Translations under genes and position numbers: made by a program
Notes under the pieces: generated by a model
Seen by the model: the letters and a program-made list of their open reading frames with translations, nothing else
The model's database searches: none
What the model was told of the DNA's origin: nothing
Assembly: GCF_964656455.1 (NCBI RefSeq)
Contig: NC_135718.1
Location: 125,217,093-125,281,092 of the forward strand
DNA from: Halichoerus grypus
Lineage: Eukaryota > Chordata > Mammalia > Carnivora > Phocidae
Reading direction: 5' to 3'
DNA: 64,000 nt
In this document: positions 34,466-46,397 of the stretch, in pieces
Position numbering within the stretch: position 1 is the stretch's first letter
Layout: each line of letters begins with the position of its first letter

Positions 34466-35320
34466 TTATTTTTCATATGGTTAGTGGTATATCTACATTA
34501 CGGGCCAGAGCAACAATTAATGTTTTTTGTGCTAAGATGTTTTCTTTGATATGAATTGTTTCAAGACGAGGAGGACAGGGAAGAGACAGAGCTTTAGAAA
34601 GTGAATACATTTCACAGATGTTAAAATAACATTAGAAGACCTTCCTTTCTCCCTTCTTTCTTTCCTGCACTGGGGTCGTTGTAATTGTGAGGCTTACAGT
34701 CCGTGCTCACAGAGCGGAAGACAACATCAAATAAACAACACAGAAACTTACTCCTCAGGTCACTTTATAGTGTATAGGGTGCAAAACTTAAAGAACAATT
34801 CTAAATTGAATATGATAAATTTTAGAATTTTCAAATGGCACTATGTACATGAGAATGGTAACTGTAACAAAGAGTTGCAAGTTTCCTTTCTGTCCTTGGT
34901 TCAGTGGTCAAGAAACTAAGGAACAGTAAAAACTGATTATAGAGAGGCCCCCCTTATTTTCCCCTCTCCTCCTCTCCCCTCCCTCCTCTTCTTGCTTATT
35001 CCTTGTTATGCTTTGCAGCAGGCATCTGTGTGAAAAACTCAAAAAGCCACGTTTACAGACTGTGCGATTCACCAGTCTTTGCACAGTATTGCATTTCTTG
35101 ATGACTCACATGTTGGATAACCCATGTGTGCCCTTCATTTGTAACTGGAGATTGTGTTTGTCTCCTAGAGTTGTATGTAATTCGCATGGCCAGTAGCACA
35201 TTAGTACATCTACAGGGTAAGTCAATAAAAAAGTAAGAAATATTTTTCAGCAACAGCTTGTCAAGTGCACCTAAGAAAATTTAGTAGAAATCCATTTCTG
35301 AACAGATAAGTCAAAAGGGG

Positions 35321-35352
<32 letters not shown>

Positions 35353-37639
35353 TAAAACACAGATGCAAAAAAAGCATAGATACTCTGGATTTTGATCAGA
35401 TTAGAAAATTCCAGCCACATTCAAATCTAAATATTCAAGTTAACACATTCAAGTCAAATTACCACCATAAAGAAGAGTGACCAACTTCTAGAAATTGCTA
35501 CAGTGCTTACCAGTACATTTTATTCAAAAAATGAAATTCATGTGTACTTTCTAAGAAACAAAGGAATTGTTACACTGATGGTTTTGGGGGTGTGTGTGTG
35601 TGAGACATATATCTGTATTTTAGTAACATACATGTATATATTTTTTAAAATAATATCCTTGCTTTAAGTAATGAGTTTTTTAGAAGTAAATTAATAGGCC
35701 ATCTAAAACTTTATTTTCCCCTTCCCAATAGATTCCTCATATTTCTAAAGCAGAGACAACAACAGAACTCCCCCATTACTTCTCCATATTGCTTCCCTTT
35801 CTCTGCCTTCTTGACTACCATCTTTATTTTATTTTATTTTGTTTTATTTTGTTAATGCCTTCTTTTACTCATCTATCCCCATGTATTATTTTAGAATATG
35901 TCTTACCTTCAATTTATTCAGAGTTTTAAAAAACATTCTGCGTCTCACTTTTTGTGTACCTTAGTACAGGGATATTTGGAAGTGACAAGAAGACTATCAT
36001 TACAGAAGGGCCACTTCACAAACTTGAAAACAAATGGACTCTGGTAAGGTATCTTCTGAGAATCAGAACATAGCTCTTCCAAACATACACGACGACATCA
36101 GCTGTTAATGTCAGGCTTTTTGCAAAGTTGATGTCTGGGAAACCACTATTTATACTTTGTGTGGGGAAAAAAAAAATCTCTTCAGTTAGCTAATCCATCA
36201 TAAGAAAAACAAAGTTTATTCATTTAAATGGGGGAAAATGAGGACAAATAACCATTCTCGTTTGGAAACGAAATTGTGTTATACAAATATTTCAGAATGT
36301 TTGCATCTTTAAAGTTGTGTCTATATTAAAAGTATAAACATAGGTATGTTTCTAGTTTTCTCTAGTGAACTCTACTTTGCTTGCATCTGGAAATATTCTA
36401 ATATTATTACCAACCATCTTTTACCAACAAAATATTTTTTCCTTTCCTTGATTTTAGTTTTAAGTAGTCATTATTAAGTTCTGTTTTATGCTAATGAAAT
36501 TGAAATGTGGAGGAAGTGAAATCAATTGGATAAAGGTAGAGATTACCTAATAATTCATTCTCCGGGAGAGAGGGCCATGTGAGCTGTGACTTGTTAGAGC
36601 AGAGGACTTACTACTGGGATTGGCATACAGATGTCTCTAGGTGGAAATGAAGCCCAGCAGTGGGAGAGGTGAGAACAAACACACTTGTAATAAGAGGATG
36701 TAATACCTGTTTTCTTAATAGAAACCTAAGAGGGTTTGGGTCTGAATTTTTAAAAAGCACTTCATTCATATAGTTCTGTATTTTAACATTTACAATGCAT
36801 TCCCCCCCTTCTTTTTGAAAATACATCACAATAAAAGGGGCAAAGATATTTTGATGAAGTGACTAGAGCGTGAATTTTTTTAGTCTATATATAAAAAAAG
36901 GTAAATTCATTACATTTATACTTATTCATTTGCATATGAGTGTGTGGAAACTACAGTTCTTTGACACGAAACTGGATTAATCCAAAAAATAATGAGTAAG
37001 TACCTTTAGGAGATACCCTCTTCCCCATATGTTAATGCACAAGTAACATCTGTATTTACTAAAATTCAAACACAGCTAGGTTACCAATAGTTCTAGCAAT
37101 AATTACTGAATTTTTCTATGGATTAAAAACTAGCACACTGGAAGACACTGAATAGTGCCAGTGATCCACAGTTAGCTATAAAGACAAGCTTAGGTGGAAC
37201 CCTTTGAAGGATTCAGTTTTGAAGCACCTGCACAATTCCTGTCACATCAGTTCCGGACTAGTAGGATTTGCATCAAAGCTTTAAAGTATTTTTAATACTA
37301 CAAAAGCACAAATGCACTCTTAAGTTTATATTTAGGAAAATTTCTCACAGTAATTCTTCCTAAGAGTAATGAGATTAAGGTCCAGATGATGGAGAACTAT
37401 TTTTAAACTCAAATCTAAAATGTGATGCTTACTCTGTTGATAAAAGAAGTACGGCATAGCGCAAGTTGTACATTTTGCCTATTTTTAAAACTACATATAT
37501 TTAAGGTACTTCCAATCCATGAGCATGGAATGCTTCGATAGTTCAGACTTTAACTTTTGGGATACAGTATGTTACCTTCCACAAAAACCAACGGCAGTCA
37601 TGGCTGCGTAAGTTATGGGGTGGAGGGGGAGTATAAAGA
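34466..37639. other. Unique AT-rich DNA with simple repeats
   Basis: No interspersed repeat family recognised and no gene. It holds a CT-rich patch (34950-34995), A16 plus (TA)9 (35321-35354) and a (TTTTA)-like patch (35821-35853). Confidence 0.5.
35321..35354. repeat. A16 run followed by (TA)9
   Basis: Pure A from 35321 to 35336, then alternating TA to 35354. Simple sequence prone to length variation. Confidence 0.95.
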
Positions 37640-38010
37640 ATGGAACAGAAGACCTGAGTTTCCGGGCGCCTGGGTGGCTCAATTGGTTAAGCGACTGCCT
37701 TCGGCTCAGGTCATGATCCTGGAGTCCCAGGATCGAGTCCCGCATCGGGCTCCCTGCTCAGCAGGGGGTCTGCTTCTCTCTCTGACCCTCCTCTCTCTCA
37801 TGCTCTCTCTCAATAAATAAAAATCTTTAAAAAAAAAAAGAAGAAGAAGAAGAAGAAGACCTGAGTTTTTGCTGTACCACCTATCAGCTATGAAATCTTA
37901 AACAAATGATTTAATCTCTCACACCTCCATTCCTCAAGAGAAAATGAATAGCTCTCAACTTCCCAATCAGCTTCATGACGTTGTGGTGAGGATTAGCATA
38001 GCTAAGGGAG
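37640..38010 (+). repeat. MIR SINE, split by a carnivore SINE
   Basis: Right part 'ccacctatcagctatgaaat', 'ttaatctctcacacctccat' and 'gttgtggtgaggattagcat' is MIR in forward orientation. The left part ends at the SINE target site (37647-37661). The order confirms the SINE landed inside an existing MIR. Confidence 0.7.
37662..37853 (+). mobile_element. Carnivore SINE, young, with (GAA)n tail extension
   Basis: 'gggcgcctgggtggctcaat', 'cggctcaggtcatgatcctg' and 'tcgagtcccgcatcgggctc', CT-rich body, then 'aataaataaaaatctttaaa'. Target-site duplication 'agaagacctgagttt' at 37647-37661 and 37854-37868. The tail has grown into a GAA repeat, probably by slippage from the first 'gaagac' of the target copy. 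Confidence 0.97.
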
Positions 38011-38014
38011 GACA

Positions 38015-38145
38015 GAATCTGTAATGGTTAGAATGGGTTTTGGTAGCAGGAAGACCAAGTTTGAATTTGGACTTCTGCCACTTTCTAACTGAAGGCCTTG
38101 TACCTTCTCAAAATCTCAGTTCCCTTCTGTAAAATAGGTATAAGA
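38015..38145 (+). repeat. MIR SINE
   Basis: 'gaccaagtttgaatttggac', 'ttctgccactttctaactga' and 'tcagttcccttctgtaaaat' follow MIR order. A CTAT-type simple repeat follows. Confidence 0.8.
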
Positions 38146-38164
38146 AAGCTGAGCCAGACTGACT

Positions 38165-38228
38165 AGTTATCTATCCCTCTATCATCTATCTATTTATGTA
38201 TCATATCTTTCTACCTATCTATCTAATA
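38165..38228. repeat. (CTAT)n-like tetranucleotide repeat
   Basis: Imperfect CTAT/ATCT units with several interruptions, so probably old and of low variability. Confidence 0.8.
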
Positions 38229-38689
38229 TACTCATCTATCAAGTAATCATCACATTGTGAGTGCTGGCAAATATTAATAAAGTAGGAGAAAATATTTTGC
38301 TGATTAGTATTCCATGCAAATATAACCCATTATTAATGGAAGTAGCAGGAGCAATATTGTATTTCTCAAATGTGTTCTTTAAAGTAAAAACTTTATGTCT
38401 AAAGTTAAAATTCTCAAGGAATTACATATTATTTAAGTTAAAGAATAACAAATAGGATATTATATCAATATCTAATTGTAATTCCTGAAAGAAATGAATG
38501 CGTTCAAGTAAAAGGGAAACATTGTAAAAAAAAAAAAAAGTATAAAAGGTAGATTGTCTCTATCCTTCCTTCTGTCAATCTTAAAGTATTTTTAGGTTTT
38601 CTTTTGACACCTAGGGGAGTAGCTGCTCAGGAGGCTGACTTACAGGAGTTCTTAAAAATCTTCATACCTAAAGAGAAGGCAAAGCAGTG

Positions 38690-39180
38690 ACTCAAACAGA
38701 TACTTGTACACCCACGTTCATTGCAACACTATTGACAATAACTAAAAGGTGGAAGCAACCCACTGTCTATCAATAGATAAATGAATTAACAAAATGTGGT
38801 GTATACATACAAGGGAATATTATTCACCCAAAAAGATGAGGAAGTTTTGTTACAACTTTGATGAACCTTGAAGATGCTAAGTAAAATAAGCCAATCACAA
38901 GAAGCCAAATACGATATGATGCCACTTGAGGTACGTAGAGTAGTCAAGTTCATAGAGACAGAAGGTAGAATGATGGTTGCCAGGGCCAGAGAGGAGAAGG
39001 ATGGAATGCGGACTTACTGTTTAATGGGTATGGAGTTTCAGTTTAGGAAGATGAAAAAATGTTCTGGAGATGGATGGTGGTGATGGCTGCACAATGATTT
39101 CGACGTATTTGATGCCACTGAACTGTGCACTTAAAAATGGTCTAAAGTTTAGGTTATATATATTTTACATCATAAAAATA
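38690..39180 (+). mobile_element. Old L1 3' end
   Basis: 'ttgcaacactattgacaata', 'gtggaagcaacccactgtct', 'ggatggtggtgatggctgca' and 'ccactgaactgtgcacttaa' are the standard L1M ORF2-end to 3' UTR order. Ends with 'tattttacatcataaaaata'. Frames are broken. Confidence 0.85.
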
Positions 39181-39719
39181 TCTCCCTATCTAATAATTGT
39201 TGGTACATTTTCCTGCCTCAGAATTGTAATCACAATCTTCAGTTTTTGGTGTGTATTCAGTATTTCCAAAAATAATCTGAATGGGATGTGGAAAGGAGAG
39301 TAAAACTGATCATTTTTGCTTTGGCTGAATCATCTCATTTTAATCCCCATTTTCTGAGTTTAAAATAAATTCATTTAATCCATGTTAAGATAACCAAAAT
39401 GGCTTCTGGGTTTGCTTCTTCTTCTGGCTAATGGGTTTGGACTAGAATGATTGATTGATTTAGCAAGGCAGGCATTTTATAGAGCCATCCAAATAGCTCC
39501 CTATAAATGGAACTGAGGTCTATACACAAATAGTACTCATACAAATGCTGCAAGTATTTACAATTGGGTCTTTTAAAGAGAGTCTTATGTAACCGAGTAT
39601 CATAATATTCTTTATATACCCTCATCAGAGCTTTTAAATTTTTACTTTTCACATACACCCTTACTCCATCCATAAGCTTTAAGATTCCAAAATTCCTATT
39701 CTAGTCCATTAGAACATGT

Positions 39720-40310
39720 CTTGCCCATGTGCACCAAAGGACATATGCAAGGATATTTATAGCAACAGCATGTTTAACTGCAAAGCAGGCAATAACTCAA
39801 ATGTCAAAAAAGAGAAGAGAAAAAGAAATTGAGGGTATTGCACAATTGAATACTATATAGTGGTGAAGTAAACAAACATATAATTATAGGCAACAATGTC
39901 CATGACCCTTAGCAATGTAATATTTAGTGAAAAAAGCTAGTACTAGTAAGGCTATTAGAAAATGTCATTTTTGCAAAGCTTTAAACAAGCAAAACTATCA
40001 TACATACATAAAAAGATAATCCCAAAACAAGTCTTGAAAGTGGCAGAGCCATTGTGAAAATCTGTGTAGGTTACACTGCACACTTCAAAGGGCATCATTC
40101 ATATCAGGCCCAGCTGGATATGAAAGTGCACATCTTGTACATTTGTTAAGTACACACTTCACACAACTTTGTATGTAATGGCCTTGATAACTGTAGCTTC
40201 TGGGGAAGAAGGGAGAGAGGGAAGAAGAAACACTTTCGATACCGTTCTAGTTCTTAAACTGGGTAATAGATTTATAAGTTTTCATTGTATTGTATATAAT
40301 TTTTTGTATT
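39720..40310 (+). mobile_element. Older L1 3' end
   Basis: 'gtgcaccaaaggacatatgc', 'aaggatatttatagcaacag' and 'gaatactatatagtggtgaa', then 'ttgtgaaaatctgtgtaggt', follow the L1M order of a different, more diverged subfamily than 38690-39180. Non-coding. The right limit is approximate. Confidence 0.7.
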
Positions 40311-43300
40311 TATCAAATAATAGACTCCCAGAAATAATTCTAGGATATATCTTGGGTTTTAGGATACAAGAGAGTGGGGATATAAGATCAACTATTTTCC
40401 ATACATGGAAAATTTTTTATTCTACTCTATTCTTTCATCCCTAAAAATCACTATTTTTTTTGCTACCTCAGGAAAAAAAATACATATTTTAAATCAAAAT
40501 ATTGCACTGTAAGGCCCCATTTAGCTACATCAAATTCTGAAAATAAAATACTTGTCATGATTTCTCATCAAATGTCAACTAAGTGTGGAGACATCCAATC
40601 CTGATTCCATGAAAAAGTGATATATTAAATTGTCCCAAGCTCAGTAAATATCTTCTGCAGTTCCTCAGGTAAGTAAAATATGTTGAAGGACCCTGGCATT
40701 TCTAGGCCTAACTCCTCAAACCTACTGTATGTCTGGTGATTCCCATCATTCCTACTCAATATGTAGCACACACATACTTGTCTGTGATTTTCTACACAAA
40801 ATTATTAGCAATAAAAGTTGTTCAAAATTGTTTGAAAATTTAAGAATCAATTTACTTGTAATGGTTGGCTCTTTCCAAAACAGATGGACATAATATAATA
40901 GAAATATTTTCAGTTCAAGCTTATCTAAGGTAGTGTCACTTTCATTTAAAAAAAATAAATGCCTCCCATGGGCACATTAAAATCACTTATTGTCAACAAG
41001 CATCTCGTATCCCAATCTTAATATGATTTAAAAACATTATTTTAAAAACTTAGGTAAATCTACTTGAAAATCCATGAATTCCCACGTTATATTTTTGAAA
41101 CATGGAAACAGAGTTATCTATCAGTTACTAATCTAACATGTTTCTAGACAAAATAAATCTTACTTTTTTAAATATCTCTTATAACCATTTATAAATATAT
41201 GTAATATTGGATAGTATTAAGGTATAAGATAATTGATTACATAATCTTGCTGATATCTTTTTAATAAAATTCTTAAAATTTTTACACTTTTGAGAAAAAA
41301 ACTGTTTCTGTAGAAAATGTAACATCTTATTTTCCTATCTGCAGGAACATTCTAAGTGAAATACTCATTTTCAGAAAGTTTTGATTGCTAAATCACTACA
41401 ATAAACATTATTTTAAAGGAACACATTCGAAACTTGTTTCTCCAGTGACATTTGAAACACCATCTATATTGTATGATACACAAAAATTCAGAAAACAGCT
41501 CCTTCCATTTATATATAATAATCCCTCTATTATATATTAGCTTAACATAAAATACTTTGCTTTAAGAACAAAATATTTTAGCTATTATTCTCTAATGGAC
41601 ACACATTCTTGATTTTCATTTAATATTTGTCTATAATAAACCATGTATCATTTCATATGTAAGAAAGATTAAAACCCTAAAAACAAACAAGCAAAAAATG
41701 TGGAGAGGGGTTATCACAATAAAAAGAAAAAAAAATCTACAAATTGGTTTAAATTAATTAAGTTAATATAAACCAAAGTATGTCTTTTGCCTAGCTTGAT
41801 TAGGTCAACTCATAAACCCAGTTTAAAAACAATTTGCTCCATTTTTCTTGCAGAAGTGAAAAATGAGGGCAAGTACAGTATAGGAGAATTTTTAAATGAG
41901 ACATACTGACAGATTATAATATGGTGTCTCATCAGATGACGTGGTGTTTTGACTGCTTGACTGCCGAAGGGCTATAATTTAAATGCCATTAAAGACACAT
42001 AAGCTCTAGCATGGAGACAGGAATACTGTAAAATTTTTTGGTCTGTAGTCACAATGCAGATAAAATTGTTCCTTTGATCTTTCAATGCCAAAGTCTGTTG
42101 TCCAGAAGGGAAATGTCTTTGTGCTTCTGTCTTAAGCTAAGACAGATTTCATTTTCCATCTAAGTCATTTTGTTAACACCACATAAAAAGTAAAGTGTAT
42201 TTTATCAGCAGAGCTTAGTTTTCTTTCATTGTTATTTTAGGTTACTTTAGGACTATGTAGTGCTCAAAAAAATGTGCTCAAAATACACACATCTGGGTTT
42301 AAAGTGACTAGACTCTAATTCCAAATGTCTTGATGTGTACAGTTTACTGGGGTTTGTATCTTAGGAATTAAGAACATTGTTGTTTTCTTCTCTTCTTCTA
42401 TACATGTTTCTTAAAGAGTAAGGACATATTTTGCTTAGAAGACTCACAGAACATAAACATACATTTGACCTTCGTGAGGAACCACACTAGCTAATAATCT
42501 GTAATAAAATTTATGCTGCAACCCCATTTGCAAAATCACACTGAATTCTCTCCTGACCAAGTCTCTTAATTACTGAAAACTTGTGATATGTTAACAAGTT
42601 TTTAGCTTTAAATTCTAAATGTGTATGTTACATTTTAAGGGGAAATATGATCTGGGAGATGTTCATAATAGATTCATTATGTCTTGTTCTTTGGAAAATC
42701 TGACAAAACGAATCACTCATTGTGATTTGCACATAGTCTTGATAGCTCATTGTAAATTTATGTCAAAAACAAATATTGTGTTTAGACCACAGTATGCCAG
42801 TGATAGTTTCCAGAATCCAGTAAACTTTAGGTCTTAAGCATTTACATTTTGATCCTTTTAATTTTAAAAAATGAGAGATCATTTTAAAAAATAGATCCCA
42901 AGTTAAGAATATTTTTTGCCAAGATTGAATCTAATGTTAAATAAATATCGTTTATTTCTATTCTCTATTCTTACGCTTAGGAACTATTTCCAGTTTCTTT
43001 TCTAGGTGAAACTTTGGGGATGACTGAAGTAGTATATTTAAAGGCCAAAAATCATATTTTTATTCTGTCAAATTTTACTCTCTTGACAACAAACTGCTAA
43101 AATCTTGATAATAAATTACTGAAGTCAGGTTGGAAATAGTTTAAAGGTGAAACGTCATACGCACAAATAGTATTTATTTTTTTTCTTCCTTGATACATTT
43201 TGTTCTATCACGACATAACAAAATTCTAAAAGTCAACTTTCTGACAGTTTTTTTTTAGAAAATTAAGTTATTTAAAAAATGAAAAGAAAAGGAAAAAGCT

Positions 43301-43510
43301 TATTCAGCACTATTTCTAGAGCAGATCATGCTCAAAGGACAATTCAAGCGCGTCAGGCTTTTCTGCAAAACACCCATCAACAAGCAAACAAAATCACAAC
43401 CAAAGCTTGTAACTGAACTCTTCATTAATGCTGTTCTTCTAAATATTTCAGAAACGGAGGCTTCTTTTGTTGCCTGTCCCAGTGTGGGGACGAATGGAGA
43501 GGTTTCTGTT
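40311..43510. other. Unique AT-rich DNA, no gene seen
   Basis: About 3.2 kb without recognisable repeats. The block 41930-42010 (containing 'gatgacgtggtgttttgact' and 'gggctataatttaaatgcca') reads like a conserved element. No coding frame is supported. Confidence 0.5.
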
Positions 43511-43527
43511 AAAAAGTCTTTGCCTAG

Positions 43528-43737
43528 GGCGCCTGGGTGGCTCAGTTGGTTAAGCGACTGCCTTCGGCTCAGGTCATGATCCTGGAGTCCCTGGATCGAG
43601 TCCCGCATCGGGCTCCCTGCTCAGCAAGGAGCCTGCTTCTCCCTCTGACCCTCTCCCCTCTCATGTGCTCTCTCTCTCTCATTCTCTCTGTCTCAAATAA
43701 ATAAATAAAATCTTTAAAAAAAAAAATAAAATAAAAT
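43528..43737 (+). mobile_element. Carnivore SINE, young
   Basis: Near-consensus head ('gggcgcctgggtggctcagt'), 'cgagtcccgcatcgggctcc', CT body and (AAATA)n tail. Perfect 17-bp target-site duplication 'aaaaagtctttgcctag' at 43511-43527 and 43738-43754. Confidence 0.98.
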
Positions 43738-43794
43738 AAAAAGTCTTTGCCTAGCTTTTGTTGTTGCCCATCAGTGGCATAGTATTAGTACAGA

Positions 43795-43870
43795 CTCTAA
43801 AGTGTAATCTCCCTGAGAGCAGTGTCCTATGCATTCTTCTTTGTATCTCCCCCAGAGCTCAATACATATG
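43795..43870 (+). mobile_element. L2 LINE 3' end fragment
   Basis: 'gtaatctccctgagagcagt', 'gtcctatgcattcttctttg' and 'tatctcccccagagctcaat' match L2 3' order (gtaagctccatgagggcagg...tatccccagtgcctag). Confidence 0.65.
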
Positions 43871-46161
43871 TCAGATGACAGAAGTCCCCACCTGCTGGAT
43901 GGTGCACCCGCGCCTCTTTTGTGTAGATGGATTCCTTGACAATGAAAAGTACATCACTGGCATATTACCCAAACCCCTGCAAAACACAAATGATGTGTAA
44001 AAACACCATCATATAAAAATAATTTTGCTTTATTAATTTTGAAAATAATGCATCTGCCTATGAATGTCTAGGAAGAACCCAAAGTTGATACAGAATTTCC
44101 TATTACTCAATGCACCTTGATGAAAAGTGAATTATAGCTAAGATAACAAGAAGGGAAAGAGCATGAATGGCAACAAAAAACTACCCTAGGAATACACTGT
44201 ATATTTTGTATCTGATTTTGAAATGGTTTTTTAAAAAAATCATGTCAACAACTTTCTGGAATCCATAATTGCTAATGGTTATAAGTATCAGCCCTAGGCA
44301 GATTGCCTAGCAAGATTTTCTGGAGCAGTGAAGGTAAACAAACCAATAACTATGCAAACAAATATTGCTTTTATGGCTATTTAAACACTCAGCATACATT
44401 GGAGTATTAAAATACTAGAAGGCACAATAACTTCTGGTTATCACAGGAACAGTTGGATAAAACTGACAAATGCTTAAGCATACACAGAATCAGTATCACA
44501 GGAAATTTATTATAAATCCAGCATAAAAATATTTCTAACCAGAAGGGAATATCAGAGATTATAGTCACTAGAATAGAAGACATAAATAATTATTTTAAAT
44601 CAACTATTTAATTATGAGAGATTGAGATTTCATCACTTATGAGTATAAAATTCCAGATGAAATAATTAAGCAAAGAAGAAAAACTAAATTAAATTGGAGA
44701 TTTAAGGCAAATAAAAATATACAATGGGGGATATTGTTATATCTTGGGGGAAATAGAGGAAAGAGGAAAACTTTAGTAAAATTTGTAAATTAAATAAAAA
44801 TCACATCAATATATTTTTGCAGAGTTATGCTCTGAATCACAGCAGTCCTCAACCTGTTCTGCAGCAAACCAGTTTAGCTTCATGGAGATAACTGGTAATA
44901 ATTTTGATTAATAAGGTAATTGTAGGGTGTTACTAAAATCCATTTCATTCTTAATTTGATGAGTAAAAAAGCACTAATGCTTTTATAATGAAGAAAACTA
45001 TTATTTGTAGCCATTTTAAAGATAAATTAACAGTAAAACAACACAGTAGTTACTTCTTTTGATTCTTTTTAAGGAATAAAAGCATTCTGAATAAACAATA
45101 TTATAATTTTACTGGCTCAAAAACACAAAATAGTTTCAGACGTTTAGTGAAGATAAAATACAACTGCGTTTGCCCAATACTAATAATTCTGCACTACTTT
45201 TGGAGATCTCTTGATTTCTAGCAGATTGATAAGGATCTGAAAATCTCTGTTAAGTGAGGCCCTATGTGAGCAAATGCAAGGCATGATTCTCACAATACTA
45301 TTCTAATACTCTAATGCTATTCTAATACTAACTAATACAATTTCTAACTTAAATTAATCAATTCTCTTCCAAGTATTTACATAGAAGCATGTCTTTGGAT
45401 ACACCTTCTTCCATGCTGATTACTTGAGAAAATTATGGCAGAGGTGAAACCACCAAATAAACTACGGAAAATAGTCGATTATGAACAAAATCAGGTTTAA
45501 TTCCCTAATAAAGTGTGCAATGTCTAACATGGCTAACTTTGGACTCTGACCAAACAGTCATCTGTCGTGAAGAAAAAGACAAACTTCCATACGTATAAGT
45601 GGTTCAGATTGTGACAAGATACGCTTTGTTGTATGGTTCCAAGCTGCGGTTGGTATAAAACGGTGTGTTCTCCTCTATCCAAGCTCCTTAAGCAGCCAGA
45701 AAATATCACAACAATGAGGGCGCTTTGGAATGTGTGGTCAACTTCCTGCTGAGAACAGGAATAACAGCTGCTACTGTAGCAGTGGGTTTCCAGATGTCAA
45801 GGCTGTAAGGATAGTGAGGTAATTGCAGGAAGGAAGGGATACAATTTTGTTATCACAGATTACCCTCCCCTCAGAGACCCATGGCTACAGCATCAGTGTC
45901 GATGCTTTGGATACGCACATTATGAACTCGGTCTTCATGCGGAAGTGTCTCCACATTTGTACATTTGCTTCTGTGGAAAAGGATGGGCCAGAATTATTAA
46001 AATGGGTGGGAAATAAAGAGTGGGCACGCTCAAAGCATTATATCGCTGGTTTTATAAAGCATCTGTAAAGTGTTAATAGGCATTATCAGCTAACGTTGGT
46101 CTTCTAAGGAGAAGAACCAGACGACAAGGTTTAACAGCAAGTGTTCCTGAACGACAGCATT
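43871..46161. other. Unique DNA, candidate conserved patch at its right end
   Basis: The first 1.7 kb is plain AT-rich DNA. 45640-46010 is GC-richer with several CpGs and could be a conserved non-coding element. An 81-codon plus frame there (45823-46068) has no splice context or recognised domain. Confidence 0.45.
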
Positions 46162-46178
46162 AAGAAAAAAATAAAAAA

Positions 46179-46397
46179 GGGGCGCCTGGGTGGCTCAGTC
46201 GTTAAGCATCTGCCTTCGGCTCAGGTCATGGTCCCAGGGTCCTGGGATCGAGCCCCGCATCGGGCTCCCTGCTCCGCGGGAAGCCTGCTTCTCCCTCTCC
46301 CGCTACCCCTGCTTGTGTTCCCTCTCTCGCTGTGTCTTTCTCTGTCAAATAAATAAATAAAACCTTTAAAAAAAATAAAAAAAATAAAAAAATAAAA
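46179..46397 (+). mobile_element. Carnivore SINE, near-consensus (youngest looking)
   Basis: Full-length copy with intact head ('ggggcgcctgggtggctcag'), 'gggatcgagccccgcatcgg', a body retaining several CpGs and an (AAATA)n tail. The target site is A-rich ('aaaaaaataaaaaa' type), so the exact duplication cannot be fixed. Retained CpGs suggest recent insertion. Confidence 0.96.

Noticed and set aside
37662..37740. tRNA gene call on SINE heads
   Set aside because: The heads derive from a tRNA and keep pol III box-like words, but they do not end as a tRNA and continue into a SINE body, so they are not tRNA genes.
37557..37820. Open frames through carnivore SINEs (also at 11391, 14594, 43328, 46141)
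   Set aside because: The 'WVAQLVKRLPSAQVM'-type peptides come from the SINE head and recur in every copy in that orientation.
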